Source: Erigeron canadensis
Lineage: Eukaryota; Streptophyta; Magnoliopsida; Asterales; Asteraceae
DNA: 64,000 bases
Assembly: GCF_010389155.1 (NCBI RefSeq)
Contig: NC_057761.1
Span: forward strand, 19,160,501 to 19,224,500
Reading direction: 5' to 3'
Position numbers and translations under genes: made by a program. Of the stretch, positions 1 to 12,878 are shown in pieces. The notes beneath the pieces were generated by a model. That model was not told where the DNA came from. It saw only the letters and a program-made list of their open reading frames with translations, and did not search any database. Position 1 is the stretch's first letter. Each line of letters opens with the position of its first letter.

Positions 1-732
1 TATCACAAGGTAAGTACATTAAAGATATGTTGAAAAAGTTTGACATGACTTCCTGTTCTTCAATTTCTACCCCAATGGCTGCTCGAACAAACATTAATGC
101 TGATAAAAATGGGAAACCATTTGACCAAAAGAGATATAGAATTATGATTGGTTTGTTGTTGTATCTTACAGCATCTCGCCCAGATATAATGTTTGCACAT
201 GTATGTGTGCTAGGTATCAAGCTGCTCCAACTGATTTACATTACCAAGGGATACTAGATTCAATTTAACTGCCTATTCAGATGCAAATCATGCAGGTTGT
301 AAGCTTGATCGCAAGAGCACATCTGGTACTTTACAATTCTTAGGTGATAAAATTGTGAGTTGGTCATCCAAGAAGCAAAATTGTGTGTCACTATTAACAG
401 CTGAAGCTGAATATGTGGCTGCGGCTAGTTGTGCTCAAGTGTTATGGATGAAGACACAACTTACTGATTATGGTCTGAAATATGATCGTGTCCCTATCTA
501 TTGTGATTCTCAAAGTGCCATTGCAATTACAGTCAACTCAGTAAACCACTCTCGCTCAAAGCATATTGATGTTAGATATCATTTTCTCAAGGATCATATT
601 GAGAAAGGTGACATCGAGCTCTACTTCGTGGGAACTGACTATCAACTTGCTGATTTGTTCACAAAACCACTGGATGAGAAGAGGTTTAACTTTCTAATCT
701 CTAAACTTGGTATGCTAAATCTTGATCCTTAA
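1..732 (+). pseudogene. Copia polyprotein C-terminus (RT end and RNase H), frameshifted
   Basis: This is the C-terminal part of a Copia polyprotein, which copies element RNA into DNA and degrades the RNA strand. The first frame (about 1-215) contains SRPDIMFA of the RT/RNase H connection. A frameshift and small deletion near 185-250 remove the usual VKRIFRYLKGT segment. From about 249 one frame runs to the stop at 730-732 and carries AYSDANHAGC, RKSTSGTLQFLG, SWSSKKQ, AEAEYVAA, SKHIDVRYHFL and ADLFTKPLDE, all standard Copia RNase H landmarks. The final LGML block is typical of SIRE-type elements. Because of the break the protein cannot be made intact. Lineage is inferred from motifs; Copia identity is firm. 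Confidence 0.88.
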
Positions 733-3726
733 ATCACTTTACCCTTGAAGGAATTCTTGACACATTTTATAAAAAAAAAATGACTTGCATATACTCTGTA
801 TGCAACCCGTTCTTCATTGTGCTATTTTTTTCAAAATGGCTTATGCATACTCAGTGCATAACCTGTTCTTAATTGAAATTATTTATATTTCAAAGTTGGT
901 ATAAATTCATGTTTTTATACATATAGATTGATATAAGATAACGAGGAATTGAACGCCTTTGTATACTTCCAAGTGGACTTATATGAATATATATGTGTAA
1001 TAGCAATTTTGACAGTTTGTTGAGCAAATGTGTGACTTGAAATGAAACAATTCATGAAATTTTTCCGACAATAAATAATCAAACTCTCAATTGTTGATAT
1101 GAGAAGCGAAGGATCGAACGCCTTTGTGTACTCCCGAGTTGTCTCATCTTGAACAATTGATTGAGTTAACATGAGTAAAATCATTATGGTTTTTGTGAAA
1201 TTCATTTTTGCTCCGCCTTTCTAAGAAAAAACATCTTGATATATCTTTGCATAGATTAAGGGGGAGTTTGTGATTTCAAACCTCTTTCAAACTTCAAATG
1301 TGTTTTTAAAACAATTTTTTTTCACATTTGATGATTTTCCAATGATTTTTATCCAATGGGAGTTCGGTGATTAGTTTGCACATGAGCGACTAGGTTTTCT
1401 CAAAATTCACTCCATGAACTTCATCATCACCGATGAGTTCTAAACCCCGGAGTATTCACTTCCAAAAGTGAGTTAAGTCGAAAAGTGATGATGATTAGAG
1501 TGATGATGATTTCGTGCAAATAGGATGGAGGGATTTAAGTCGAAAAGTGAGAGGTTATGGTGATATGTTGTGAGAAAAGGGTTAAAAAAAATGATACCCT
1601 TCCCTAAAATTCTCAAATCGCCGGGTTAAACAGGTTTTTATCGGATGTCATTTGTTGATATCTCGATATTGAAGAAGTCTTCATGGACCCAGTGAAGCGA
1701 TGCACATCTTTATCTAACCACTCAAGTGTTTATTAACAAATGCTTGCTTTATTTCTCATGGAGATTTTCTTATTTCTATTGACTCTTCATTTGGAAGATG
1801 TTGATATTGAAAAAGGGTGACACTCTGCTCCAGTCCCCGACTTCATTTGATCACATTGTGTCTAGAGCTATATTGTTTGATCAGTGCTTTGATCATTATT
1901 CATTCTTTAGGACACAATCGAGTCATATCTTTGTGATATAATTGCTTATCTTTGTGATATAGCCGAAACATTTGTAGTGATATCTTAATTGATATTTCAC
2001 GATGATCAAATGGAAATCCTACCATTGTTAACGTCTTTGCCAACTTTGAACGTAGTCTCATAATTACATTAGTGTAATTATAGAGTTAACAAGAAGTCTA
2101 TTATGACCTTGGTTTTTTTTTCTTAAAAAGTCTTTAAGGATAGTAGAACATGGTTATCTAACGCTTCGGTGACACTAACCATGGTATACATTCTTTGAAG
2201 CAATCTTGAGGTTGAAAAGCCAAAAAACCAAACTATGTTAGAGTTTGCTTTGTGCATTTCTCAATAATACATAGGAAATCCGATAAATGGTATTCATTTC
2301 TTTCGGTCATTTCATTAATCCTTTCGATTTTTGCAAATGTTAACGGATTATTATTATCCGGTTTTATTTCTCTTCACCCCAACACAGAAAACACCAACAC
2401 CATGCTAAAACTTCTGTACCAACAACTTCAATCTTATATTTTAGTCACCCATAGGATTATTTGGGTTGGCTTAATGGTCTAGGTTGTAGTTTTGATGGTT
2501 GATAATTCTTCGTGTGCATAATATCTAACTTTTGGTCATATTATTTCTTTTGACATTTAATCAATCAATGTGTGTATAATGACATTGGTTCCCAACTTTG
2601 TCATTATGAGGGGGAGAAAATATTATGATTGATTAGGGGAAGAAATTAGAATGATTGATAAGGACAGCAAGGAGAAAAATTTGTGTTTGGTTGTTTTAAA
2701 AGTATTAAGGGGAGAAAAGAAAAACACCTCATCATTGATAAAAATTGCAACAAATCAAGATTTGGATCGATCAGATTAACTAATTTTGCTTTGGATCGTT
2801 AACGTATAGTTATTTTGAAAGGGTTCCAGATTCAACTTGAAGTTCTTTCATCTCGAAAGTAGATCATTTGTTCTTTCAATTTATAATATTTCAGTCAATT
2901 GAGCTCAAATTTTCACTAGATCTTAGTTGAAATGAGATCTTGACTTGAAAAAGAAAATCCGAATTGAGTTCAGAAATAAGAATGAGATCGAAGATGAAAA
3001 GATATACATTCAAGATTTAACAAGAGATCAGAGAAGCTCCAATCAAAGACTGTGATTACTCATGAATTGAGGGGGAGCATGATTATTTTCATAAGAGACT
3101 TTTCAAAATCTCATTCAAATGTATACTCTCCAAAGTGCTCAAAATGATGTGACTAAGATCAAAACTTCAAAAGTCAAAAGATTGAAGATTCAAGTCAAAG
3201 AAGTAAAGCTTCAGAAGAGTCTTCATCAACATATGTCATTCAAGATCCTCAAGTCATACAATATTTTACCAAGAAGCTCCAATGCATACATCAAAGGGGA
3301 GAGTACATATTTCTGAAAAATTCATTCCAAGACATCAAAATTCAAGAAAGCATAAAGACTTGTTCAACTTCATTGTTCTCCTTGTAGAATCAAGAAGCTG
3401 AATTTCATTCAAGAATCGAAGATTGAAGAATACAAGAAAAGTTTATACCTTCCACTTTTCAAAAGACAACTCTGATTCATGATTCAACAATCCTCTAAGA
3501 TTCAAGACACACACACTCATCATTCTCTGTTCAAAAAGAACATTGAGAATCAATAAATGACATAACTTCAAGAAGTCCAAGACCAAGACTGAATCAAGTT
3601 CTCCAAAGACAATGAGAAAGCTTTGAAGACTTGTTTCAACACACCAATTGTCTTCACCATCGGGCTCATCAAATTCATTCCTACAAGACAAAATAACACG
3701 TACTTCATTTCTTACAATATATCACT

Positions 3727-3736
3727 AAGGGGGAGA
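3727..3736 (+). other. Polypurine tract before the 3' LTR
   Basis: The run AAGGGGGAGA lies one base before TGTTAG at 3738, the canonical arrangement for plus-strand priming of a Copia element. Three similar tracts upstream are not followed by an obvious LTR start. Confidence 0.65.
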
Positions 3737-3737
3737 A

Positions 3738-4060
3738 TGTTAGAAATCCAAAATAGTGATAAATTATAATTTAAGTTATAGGACTTACTTGTTGTTAAGT
3801 CATAGGCTTATGATTACTAAGGTTGAGGGGCTAATCGTGATAATTAGCATAATTGTTTAGATTAGCTTATAAATACCCCTCATCACCTTAGGAATCATAA
3901 CGCTACACACATCCTTGATTCATTTTTCACATACTTAATACCATTTCACCTCTAATTCTCTCTCAATACACACACAAACACCAAGAACACACACACTAAC
4001 CAAACACCTTGATTCCGCCATTGTTGATGTGAATTCGGTGATATAAATCGTGTTATTAAA
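3738..4060 (+). mobile_element. 3' LTR start of the Copia element, truncated
   Basis: It begins with TGTTAG right after the polypurine tract. It contains a TATA box (TATAAATA, 3868-3875), then a pyrimidine- and CA-rich leader at 3900-4010, as expected of U3/R. No matching 5' LTR is in the window, and the terminal CA could not be placed, so the end coordinate is approximate. The sequence changes character near 4060-4080, where another element probably cut it. Confidence 0.55.
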
Positions 4061-7000
4061 TAGTATGAGAGTAAGTTGAATTGACCTTAAAAAAAGAATT
4101 TGATTTTTGAATTATTGAATGATTAGATGGAATGAAAGAGAAGAGTATGGTATGGATACGGTGGATATCGTTAGATTAATGATTGACTAATAATTTAGCA
4201 AATAATTAATAGTATATAAATGGTTTGAATGAAAAGAATTGAGTTGTAGTGTGAAGTGTTTTGAAGTATTGCTTATGGAAATAATGTTTACTTGATGATG
4301 GTGCAGAAGTATAGAACAAATATTGTCATAATTATGCGAAGGGTGTATGGTTATCTGAGCTAGCATGGATATTATCAAAAGACTGAGTGCCAAAAGGAAA
4401 ATTATGGATGTAACAAGCAATAAATTAAAATCTATTTTCTAGTCTCTTGACTAAGGGCTATACATAGTTTGGTAATTTTATAATTTGATTTGTTTAAATG
4501 ATATAGACGATGAGCAAATTGTATTGAGCATGGTTTATATTTAAATGCGGAATAAGTCCCATTAAGGAAATGATTCAGTTTAAAGAATACGTGATTATGG
4601 TTAAAGAAATTCATAGGTACGTTTACTGGAAAGCAGGGAGTCGATTCAATATGTTTATATGTTTACTATATCTGAGTATAAATTTTATGATTGGAGTCAT
4701 AGTGTATTCGATTCATTTATATTCTCGAAGTCAATATTCTCATTAGTATGGTTTTATGGGAGATAAATCAATTATAGTGCTCGATAATGATAATTATAAG
4801 TTGATACCTAAGAGATAAATTGAAAATTTAATGTTGATAATTTATGAGTAAATGATAGTGAAATATAGGTCAGATGATAATGGTAGGTTGAACAGTGTCA
4901 TTTTTGAACTATAATGAAGTTGGTATAGAAGTTTTAAGATTCGTTACTATAAGATAATTGAGGATGTAGAATTTATAGGGTGATGTGGAGTGCGTAAGGA
5001 AAACTAATTAAGAAATGAAATGGTTGATTGAATCATATGAGAATTAAGAGATGTAAGATAATATAGAAAGGAAAGTAAGGTTAATGATAGTAAATTAATT
5101 GATTAAGTCGATCATAAGGAATTAGAAATGCTATTACCTTGTTAATTAGTGAATTGGTGGAAATGTAAAGGAATTTGGACTGAAAGAACATTTGTTATTA
5201 CACCAATTAATGATTAGAAGACATATGAAAGTGACAATGCTTCTACTCTGATCGATTGAACAATTCCAGCCCAAAGACTCCAACTTTTCTTTTATAAATA
5301 GCCCCTTCAATCTCCAATTTCATACACCCAAAAGACAAACTACTTGATGTCATTTTAAGTACTCAAAAACCTCCCTTTAAAATTCTGTCTATCATAATCT
5401 AGAACTAGAAAAACACAACCCAAAATATTATATAATCACTAACACAATGAGCTAGAATCTTTGATCGCTTGATTGTAGATTTCGAAACTCGCTAGTACTG
5501 TAAGTACACACATGTTCTTAGTCCTTTACATCCTGTTCTATTTTTCTTTATGCCAATAAAATCGAACTTGTTTCCTTTGTTCATCCGTAGTACGTTTTTG
5601 GTTATCATGATCCCGGAGTTCATTTTGTCCTAGAATTCTTTTCCATGCTTCTTGGCTCCCATAACTGTAAGTCTTATGACCCGTATCGATGTAATGGTTC
5701 TAAAAACTCATACCGCGATATTGCCCGTCTACACCATGAATGAACTTTAGGGACAACAGACTATAAACAAGAAATGCTAATTGACATTAACTTTGTGAGT
5801 ATGCTTCACATGATCTTAGGTTAGTCATATAAGCAAGCCAAGACCTTCTCTAATCTAAACATATATAATCAAGCATCAGCCTTTTGCTCCTTAACAATGT
5901 TGCTGTAGTTTATTAATGTCGAAAATTATAAAACCAAAATGAGTATTGGAAATAAGAACAGAGTATACCTGTGATGACTTTAGAAACTAGCATATTAGAG
6001 TCCATATGTGTACATGAAAATTTGCAGATTTTGAATACTTAAAAACCACAAATATTGGACTAGATGCTTACTGATGAAAACATAAATATGAGTAGAAACA
6101 TAAGTAAATTAGAAGCTTCCTTGAGTAATTAAGGTTGACACATATAAAAGTTATGTACATAGATATATAATTATATATAAAAGATGCATCAATCATGTCT
6201 AAACTTATAGTGAAGGATTGATAATCAGAATTTGCTGTTTCCACTATACTGAAAACATGGATTCAAGTCGTGTTGTAACAAATTCTACATAATGTTATAA
6301 CGAGCACAAATTGTACATTGATATACACACAAATTGAGATAACTTTTCCTCAATTAAAAACGGACTTCATATTAGTAACTAAGGTGTTAAACATTATGGC
6401 TTGAGGCTTAAAAATATTTATTTTCCTAACGATTTTTAATTAATAAAAATCTCATAATTTATTTAGGACACTCGGATATCATTACCGCGTTATCGTCGTC
6501 CTAAGGTGAGTTCATAGCCCATTTTAAATATTTCATTTTGGGTGAGATTACATGCATTTTTTTTATTTGTTTTAAGATTGGACACAAGTATTTTGATACT
6601 ATATATTACCTGAGTTGTTTCTCATCCTATCGAATCTCCTATTTCAATACCGTTAGTTATGGACTTAAGCGCGAGTAGTTGTGAATAGATCTATTGGGTT
6701 TGACACCCCCACCCGAATTAGTAGCGTTAACTTGATCGACATGATCAAACGGGTGTACAATTATTTGATCCATAGTACTTGAGGATGAAGGTACTACGCA
6801 TGGGGTAACTATATCATCGTTAAGCTTCGGTATTAGGGTAACTATATATATATGAAAACCTTTTGATCCATAAACTATGTTGATATGATAAACCTATGAC
6901 TCCCCAACTTTATGTTAACATTTTAGCATGTATTTCTCAGGTAACTAGTATGTTGGATTTTCATAGAGTAGGAAACTCGTATGGATCGTTCAAGAGTCTG

Positions 7001-7306
7001 GCACTAGTTAACAAAAATAAGCTCCTATGTAATTTGAAGTTAATATTATTGTAGAAGTTATGTTTTAAAGACAATAATATTATGTTTAATAAATAAAAAC
7101 GACACATTTAGTGGTCGTTCTCTGTACACTTTGTGTTATGATTCCGCTTTAGTCATAACTCGCCAAAAGGATTTGGTCGGGTGTGACATAATCTATAACA
7201 AGACTTTCTATATTTGTGGATTCATTTAGTCTTCCTATGTAATATCCATGACGCGTGTACTATGCGTCACATACCAAGTTTTTCGCCTTAGTCGGGGTGT
7301 GACACA
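4061..7306 (+). mobile_element. Decayed long-LTR (probably Gypsy) sequence
   Basis: There is no coding frame here. A TATA box (TATAAATA, 5293-5300) sits in a promoter-like context with a pyrimidine-rich leader. Two copies of a terminus-like string ending GTGTGACA occur near 7177-7190 and 7293-7305; TCGGGTGTGACA is the usual right end of many Gypsy LTRs. The purine- and AT-rich part at 4080-5240 would then be U3. No matching left end or target duplication was found, so this may be two overlapping LTR relics. Confidence 0.4.
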
Positions 7307-7483
7307 AAGGCTACAAATTCGAGGCATGTAACGGTCAAGGTTACTAGCCGTTGGCTAGTTGTTGGACTTGTTTTTGATTTTTTTTCCCCCTATCTTCTTT
7401 TATATATATTTTTCTTCTCCTTCTTTTTTTCAACCCACAAAATTCAGCTTTTTCCCTCTATTTCTTTCACATACACCTAGCAT

Positions 7484-7536
7484 ATGGATCCAAGACTAAA
7501 ACAAGCGTGCTATGAGATCGATTCGTGGTGGCCGTG
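7484..7536 (+). pseudogene. 5' fragment of the interrupted Myb/SANT-like ORF
   Basis: The ATG at 7484 opens a frame beginning MDPRLKQACYEIDSWWP, after a pyrimidine-rich leader. The frame is cut at 7536 by the solo LTR that starts TGTAACATCTC. The flank CCGTG (7532-7536) and the CCATG at 17451-17455 on the other side look like one 5-bp target duplication with a single G-to-A change. The remaining ORF resumes after 17451, in a frame one base off, so the gene would need more than removal of the insert to be open. Confidence 0.55.
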
Positions 7537-7979
7537 TGTAACATCTCAAACATTTTATGTTTGACTATTTGACTCTCCGTTAGTTAACGTTAGGTCCGTT
7601 ATGTTTATTATGATATGATTAATATGATGATTAATGAAAGTAATTGAAGTAAAGTTAAGTAATTAAGTGCTTGTTAGAATGTTAAGACTCCCGATAGAAG
7701 TTTAAGCTAAGAAAGTCAAGTTTATAAGTTGAGGGATCCTAAGTGTAATTTAAAGGGTTGATGGCCAGAGGTTAGAAGGCAATTAGGCTGCCCTAATTGT
7801 CATAAACTCTGTGCTCTTAGGCGTGAGAAACCCCAGCTGATCCCCTCCCCCTCCAAAGCAAAGTTCCCTCCAAAATTTCATTGTTTCGTGCCGTATTGAT
7901 TAAGTTTTGTTAAGATCTTGAATCCCCTAAGTCATCTACAGGTAATATAGGTAAATTATAATATATATATTAAAAAGAA

Positions 7980-8552
7980 ACCATCGAAATTCGTGCAGAC
8001 TACAGTATCCGGTTTTTCTTCTGTTGGGACTATACCAGTTTTCCAAAAGTCCAACCTTTTCTTTCATTTGGACATATCCATCTACAATCTTCTAAGTGAT
8101 TCTACACTTATCTTTACACAATTTAATATTCATATATTGTACAACACCACCCACAACAAAACACGTATTGGAAACTAAAATCTTACATTTGGTTTTCTTT
8201 ATCCTTTGCAACTTTACATCTTCTTATCCACTCATTACTCACCCTTTCCAAATCTTCGATTGCCAATAGACGACGGTATACAGGTAACAGAATGCTTTTC
8301 TCTTTTTTTCACCAAATTCTTCATTATCAATTAAACTGATAGCAAAGATCTAATTTATATAAAGTTCAACTTTAAACTACACCAACAATTATTACCCCAA
8401 CTTTTTGAAGAACAAACGCTCAATGTTGTTTTTTTTAATGTATCCAAAGTTCAATTTTTATGTGCTTAGCGTTCGGCGTAACTTGATTTCACTTTCAAAC
8501 AACTACTTCATTTAAAGCAGCACTTTCCTTGCACTTTTAATGGACCCAAGTA

Positions 8553-8624
<72 letters not shown>

Positions 8625-8902
8625 AATACATATAAGCTGATTCGTGCTTGAAATTCATATCAACCTCTTTTTTTTTCCCCGGCAGTTATCCATACACGCT
8701 TCTATTTTAGCCCAGGTATGATCTTTTCTTTTATTTGATATCTTAATTGCACTACTGTTTCTTCTATAGCTGATGTATGTAGTTTAATCTTACTTAACAC
8801 CTACTAAACCTTCATTTAACATAATTTTCTTTTTAATTTACTTTGCTGTTAAGTGCATTTGTTAAATCTATCTTAGTTTTAAGTTTTTCCCGGTATAATT
8901 AA
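7980..8902 (+). other. Helitron 5' leader with a long ATT microsatellite
   Basis: This is the noncoding leader between the inferred Helitron start and the Rep start codon. It contains several CAGGTA/CAGGTAT junction-like strings (near 8281 and 8713) that could be splice sites of a 5' UTR. A perfect trinucleotide run lies at about 8555-8623. I see no protein-coding frame of note. Confidence 0.4.
8555..8623. repeat. (ATT)n microsatellite, about 23 units
   Basis: A perfect ATT/TTA run of nearly 70 bp lies inside the Helitron leader. Its purity suggests recent slippage. Confidence 0.95.
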
Positions 8903-9679
8903 ATGAGTAAGTCAAAGAAACGTACACGTGTTGACATCTATCCGGTATCAACGGGTACCACGTCCTATTCCAATTCATCGTCTTCTTCCATCCCATCGTC
9001 TATCACAAGAACGTACATTGACAATGGTGATTGTACTTGTGTTTGTCAATATTGTCATGCACTTTTTTGGTATGACGAACGTAACATTAGCTCATCTACA
9101 CGTACGTCCATCAAATATAATCAATGTTGTAAAGCTGGTAGAGTTCGTCTTCTCTTTCCCACTGACCCCCCTCCGGAAATTAAAAGTCTTTTCGAAAATT
9201 CTGCGTTTCTTGACATCATTCGTTTATATAACTCCATATTTTCAATGACATCGTTTGGTGCAACTATAAACGATTCTATTAACGATGGATCCGGTCCATA
9301 TGTTTTTAGAATCGAAGGCCAAATACATCATTGGCTTGGGACAATGTGTCCGCCTGATAACGAAAAACCACGGTTCCTACAAATGTACATCTACGACACC
9401 GACAACGAGTTGCGTAACAGACTTCGTTTCTTTTCGGACCCACATCATATAGGCGTCGACCAAGACATAGTAGCTTCATTGATTCATATATTAGATACTC
9501 ACAATGAATTGGTCAAACTTTTCCGTTCAGCCAGAGATTTGTGTCATGCGGATAATGTCCCTTATTTCTCTATTCAATTGTACAACTCATACAATAAAAT
9601 ATGCTATGATACTCCGGTTGAGGGTTCTATATGCTATGATACTTTTGGCAGCGTTGTCGCAGGTGGCTCTCTATACTGA
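8903..9679 (+). pseudogene. Helitron Rep/helicase, N-terminal part
   Basis: The frame from ATG 8903 has a serine-rich start and then the Helitron-specific zinc-finger-like motif CQYCHALFWYDERN. It continues with GPYVFRIEGQIHHWLG and FLQMYIYDTDNELRNR, both standard for the N-terminal half of plant Helitron proteins. The frame runs to a stop at 9677-9679. Family members continue for another 200-odd residues before the Rep nuclease motif, including the blocks around MSLTYPL and GGPRYM. Those blocks are missing here, and the Rep motif appears only about 80 bp later. An internal deletion of several hundred bases is therefore inferred at about 9640-9750. Confidence 0.82.
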
Positions 9680-9731
9680 ATTAAATTTTCTTACCATAAG
9701 CCATATATAATATTCCTTATCACCGTTATAC

Positions 9732-12628
9732 GTGTCTTTCTTCCTAGATCTTTATACAGTTGAGTTTCAAAAAAGAGGGCTGCCTCATTGTCATTTGCTG
9801 TTGTGGGTAGCAGAAAGTGACAAGGTAAGAAACGCTGAAGACGTAGACGCTTACATTAGTGCAGAAATCCCTGACCCTGCAGATAACCCTCTCCTGTACA
9901 AAATTGTGACTAATATAATGATGCATGGTCCATGCGGAATACTAAGACCAGAAGCTTCCTGTACGTTTGAAAGCACCTGCTCCAAGAAATTTCCAAAACC
10001 TTATCATCATACAACATTTTTCGATAAAAATGGCTACGTACATTACAAAAGACCATCTTCCGGCAGATTTGTCATCAAAAATGGCATTCCATTAGATAAC
10101 TCTTTTGTAGTACCATACAATAAAATGTTACTGCTACGTTTTCGTGCACACATTAATGTCGAATACTGTGGATGGAACATGCTGATAAAATACCTATTCA
10201 AGTACATATCAAAGGGCGCTGATCGTGTACGCTTTAGAATATCTAAGCCTATCGATCCGTCAATATCTGAACAACAAAATGCAACCCGTATCGTCGATGA
10301 GATCTCTGATTTTACAGACACACGATTTATTTGTCCTCACGAAGCCGCTTGGCGTCTATTAAATTTTAGTATTCATGCTGGACACCCAGCTGTGCAGACA
10401 CTAGCAGTTCATCAAGAGGAAATGCAAAACATCTATTTCAAAGACAATGAACCTCTACATAAGTTGTTACACAATCAGTTTGCCAAAAGAACGACATTAA
10501 CTGAATGGTTACGGAATAACGCCATTGATTCTTCAGGAAGACATCTACGTTATGTCGATTATCTAAAGGAATTTCGTTGGGATGGCACTTCTAAATGTTG
10601 GACATGTCGTACTAACAACTTAGAACACGCAACAATTGGTAGATTGGTTTACATATACCCAAACTGTGGAGAGACTTTCTATTTGCGGTTATTGCTTACC
10701 CATCAAACGGGCTGTACCTCATTTGCAGACATAAAAAGAGTAGCAGGTGAGGTTTGCCCTACATATCGTGTTGCATGTGAGAGACTTGGACTACTTGGAG
10801 ACGATAAAGAGTGGGACTTCGCTTTTACAGAAGCAGCTGCGTGGGCTACACCTTCAGAATTAAGATTTTTGTTTACGCATATGTTGCTTTTTTGTGACGT
10901 ATCAAATCCTATGGAGTTCTGGGAAAATCAATGGACTAAAATGGGCGACCTTCAACATAAATACCAATTGGTGAATGAAGATGACCTGAAACAATATGTT
11001 CTATACGAGCTTCAGTTGTTGTTCAATTCAGGAGCCACAAATGCATCATTAGCAGATTTCGGGTTACCGTTGCCTCCAGCAGATTTTCTTTTATGTTTAA
11101 GAAACCGTTTATTGATGGAGGAGAAAAATTATGACAGAGAACAACTGTCAAAGGAGCATAATCTGCAAAGACAAAGACTTCATCCTCAACAATTGCTTAT
11201 ATACAACGAGGTAATAGGTGGAATCACACAACAATCTCAAGTTCTCATATTTGTCTACGGCCATGGTGGTACAGGCAAAACATTTTTGTGGAACACTATC
11301 ATTGCAGGCTTACGTTCTCAGGGCAAGATCGTTTTAGCAGTTGCTGCTTCTGGAATTGTATCTTTGTTGTTACCCGCGGGTGAAACTGCTCATTCAAGAT
11401 TCAAGATACCCATTAATTTAACCGACGCCTCAATTTGTCATAACTAAGAATACCCACCTAGCACAGTTGTTAGCCAAAACTTCTCTTATAATCTGGGATG
11501 AGGCACCTACGAGTGATCGTCGTTGCTTTGAATCACTTGATAGGTCACTTCGAGACATTCTTAATTGTCGAGACTGTCCATTTGGAGGGAAATCGGTTCT
11601 TCTAGGTGGAGACTTTCGTCAGACGCTGCCTATAATTCCAGGCGCTTCTAAATCTACCATCCTAGATTCTTTTCTACCGCGTTCATATCTATGGCCATCT
11701 TTCAAAGTATACAAGTTAACAGAAAACATTCGCCTTCTTTCTCACTTTTCCTCTCCAAATTCATTCGCCGCTACTATTGCCTTCTCAACGTGGCTTCTTG
11801 ACATTGGCGATGGTAACATTGGGAGGTTGGATGCTACAAGTTCATTCGATACGAAGATTGTTGAAGTTCCACCCAAATTTAGGATACCTTTCAGTAATAA
11901 CGCTATTCATGATCTTATTGAATTCATATACGATGACGATTACCTCAAAAACATTCGGCCAGAAACTCTTTCTCAAAAGGCAATTGTCTGTCCCAAAAAT
12001 GATACTGTTAATGAAATTAATGATTTGATACTTCTCAAAGCTCCAGGAGATAGCAAAGTCTACCTTAGCACTGATTCAATTACTCCCCATGTTGGCTGTC
12101 AATCAGATACTGAAGCTTTATACCCACCAGAATATTTAAATATGCTTGAGTTTAGTGGTCTCCCCGCTCACCGACTTAAGTTAAAAGTTCATTCTCCTGT
12201 TATTCTTTTAAGAAACATCAATGGTACTAGATTAATCGTTACACACTTATTACCAAGGGTCATCGAAGCACAAGTAATAACCGGTAAAGCTATTGGACAT
12301 CGTGTTTACATACCCAGAATTTCTTTAACATATACTGACAAGAAGCTCCCCTTCACTCATAAAAGAAAACAGTTCCCATTACAGCTTTGTTACGCAATGA
12401 CCATTAACAAAAGCCAAGGTCAATCTCTTAACAAGATTGGAGTTTACTTACCACAACCTGTCTTTGGCCACGATCAGCTATATGTTGCCTTTTTATGAGC
12501 TACCTCCCCTGACGCATTAAAAGTGCTCATTGTACCGATTGAACAAAACAATGACACAGAAACAAAAACACATTGTCTACTCGGGCTTCTTACAAGAAAT
12601 CGGCCCGTTTTAGGTACATATTAGTATC
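9732..12628 (+). pseudogene. Helitron Rep HUH nuclease and Pif1-type helicase, broken
   Basis: The product would nick DNA and unwind it for rolling-circle transposition. Motifs appear in the expected order. The HUH-type motif is FQKRGLPHCHLLLW (HCH core). The two-tyrosine motif is IKYLFKYISKG. CPHEAAWRLLNFSIH follows, then the Walker A motif GHGGTGKT (near 11260) and Walker B IIWDEAP (near 11485). GGDFRQTLPII and the C-terminal AMTINKSQGQS with GVYLPQPVFGHDQLYVA complete the helicase. A frameshift at about 11430-11447 separates Walker A from Walker B. A TGA at about 12496 replaces the arginine of the usual ALSRATS motif, after which the frame continues to TAG at about 12624. Identity is firm; activity is excluded. 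Confidence 0.9.
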
Positions 12629-12878
12629 CGATCAGTTATACTTTATTTAATACACATCATGTTTGTTGTCTTACTTACATGTAGTCGTTTCCATAAGAAT
12701 ATAGTTATCTTGCATGAACTACTAAAAAAATAAAAAATAAACAACCTTCGTTTACTGATTATTACTATTTTCCTTATTGAGCTTCTCCACAATTGCAATA
12801 CTACATACCACTCGGAAACAATATAGGCTGATACATTTTTTTTAAAGGTACATTTATCAACAGTTTGCAACCCCTAAA
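12629..12878 (+). other. Spacer between the helicase and RPA-like genes of the Helitron
   Basis: AT-rich sequence with no coding frame of note. It would hold the helicase 3' end and the promoter of the RPA-like gene; no clear TATA box was picked out. Confidence 0.4.

Larger units (their letters stand above)
1..4060 (+). mobile_element. 3' half of a SIRE/Maximus-like Ty1/Copia retrotransposon
   Basis: The window opens inside a Copia polyprotein (end of reverse transcriptase and RNase H, 1-732). A roughly 3-kb noncoding stretch follows, then a 3' LTR start at 3738. The stretch holds four purine tracts built on a GGGGGAG core (near 1260, 2609, 3070 and 3729). Repeated polypurine tracts and a long gap between pol and the 3' LTR are known traits of SIRE/Maximus elements. 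I saw no intact env-like frame in the gap. The 5' half is outside the window and the right end is not sharply defined. Confidence 0.75.

Noticed and set aside
3443..3691. Env-like gene in the 3' region of the Copia element
   Set aside because: Only short frames without a membrane or coiled-coil pattern were seen; no support for an envelope-like protein.
10043..10321. Minus-strand open frame inside the Helitron gene
   Set aside because: Shadow of the Rep reading frame, which carries the two-tyrosine motif on the plus strand.
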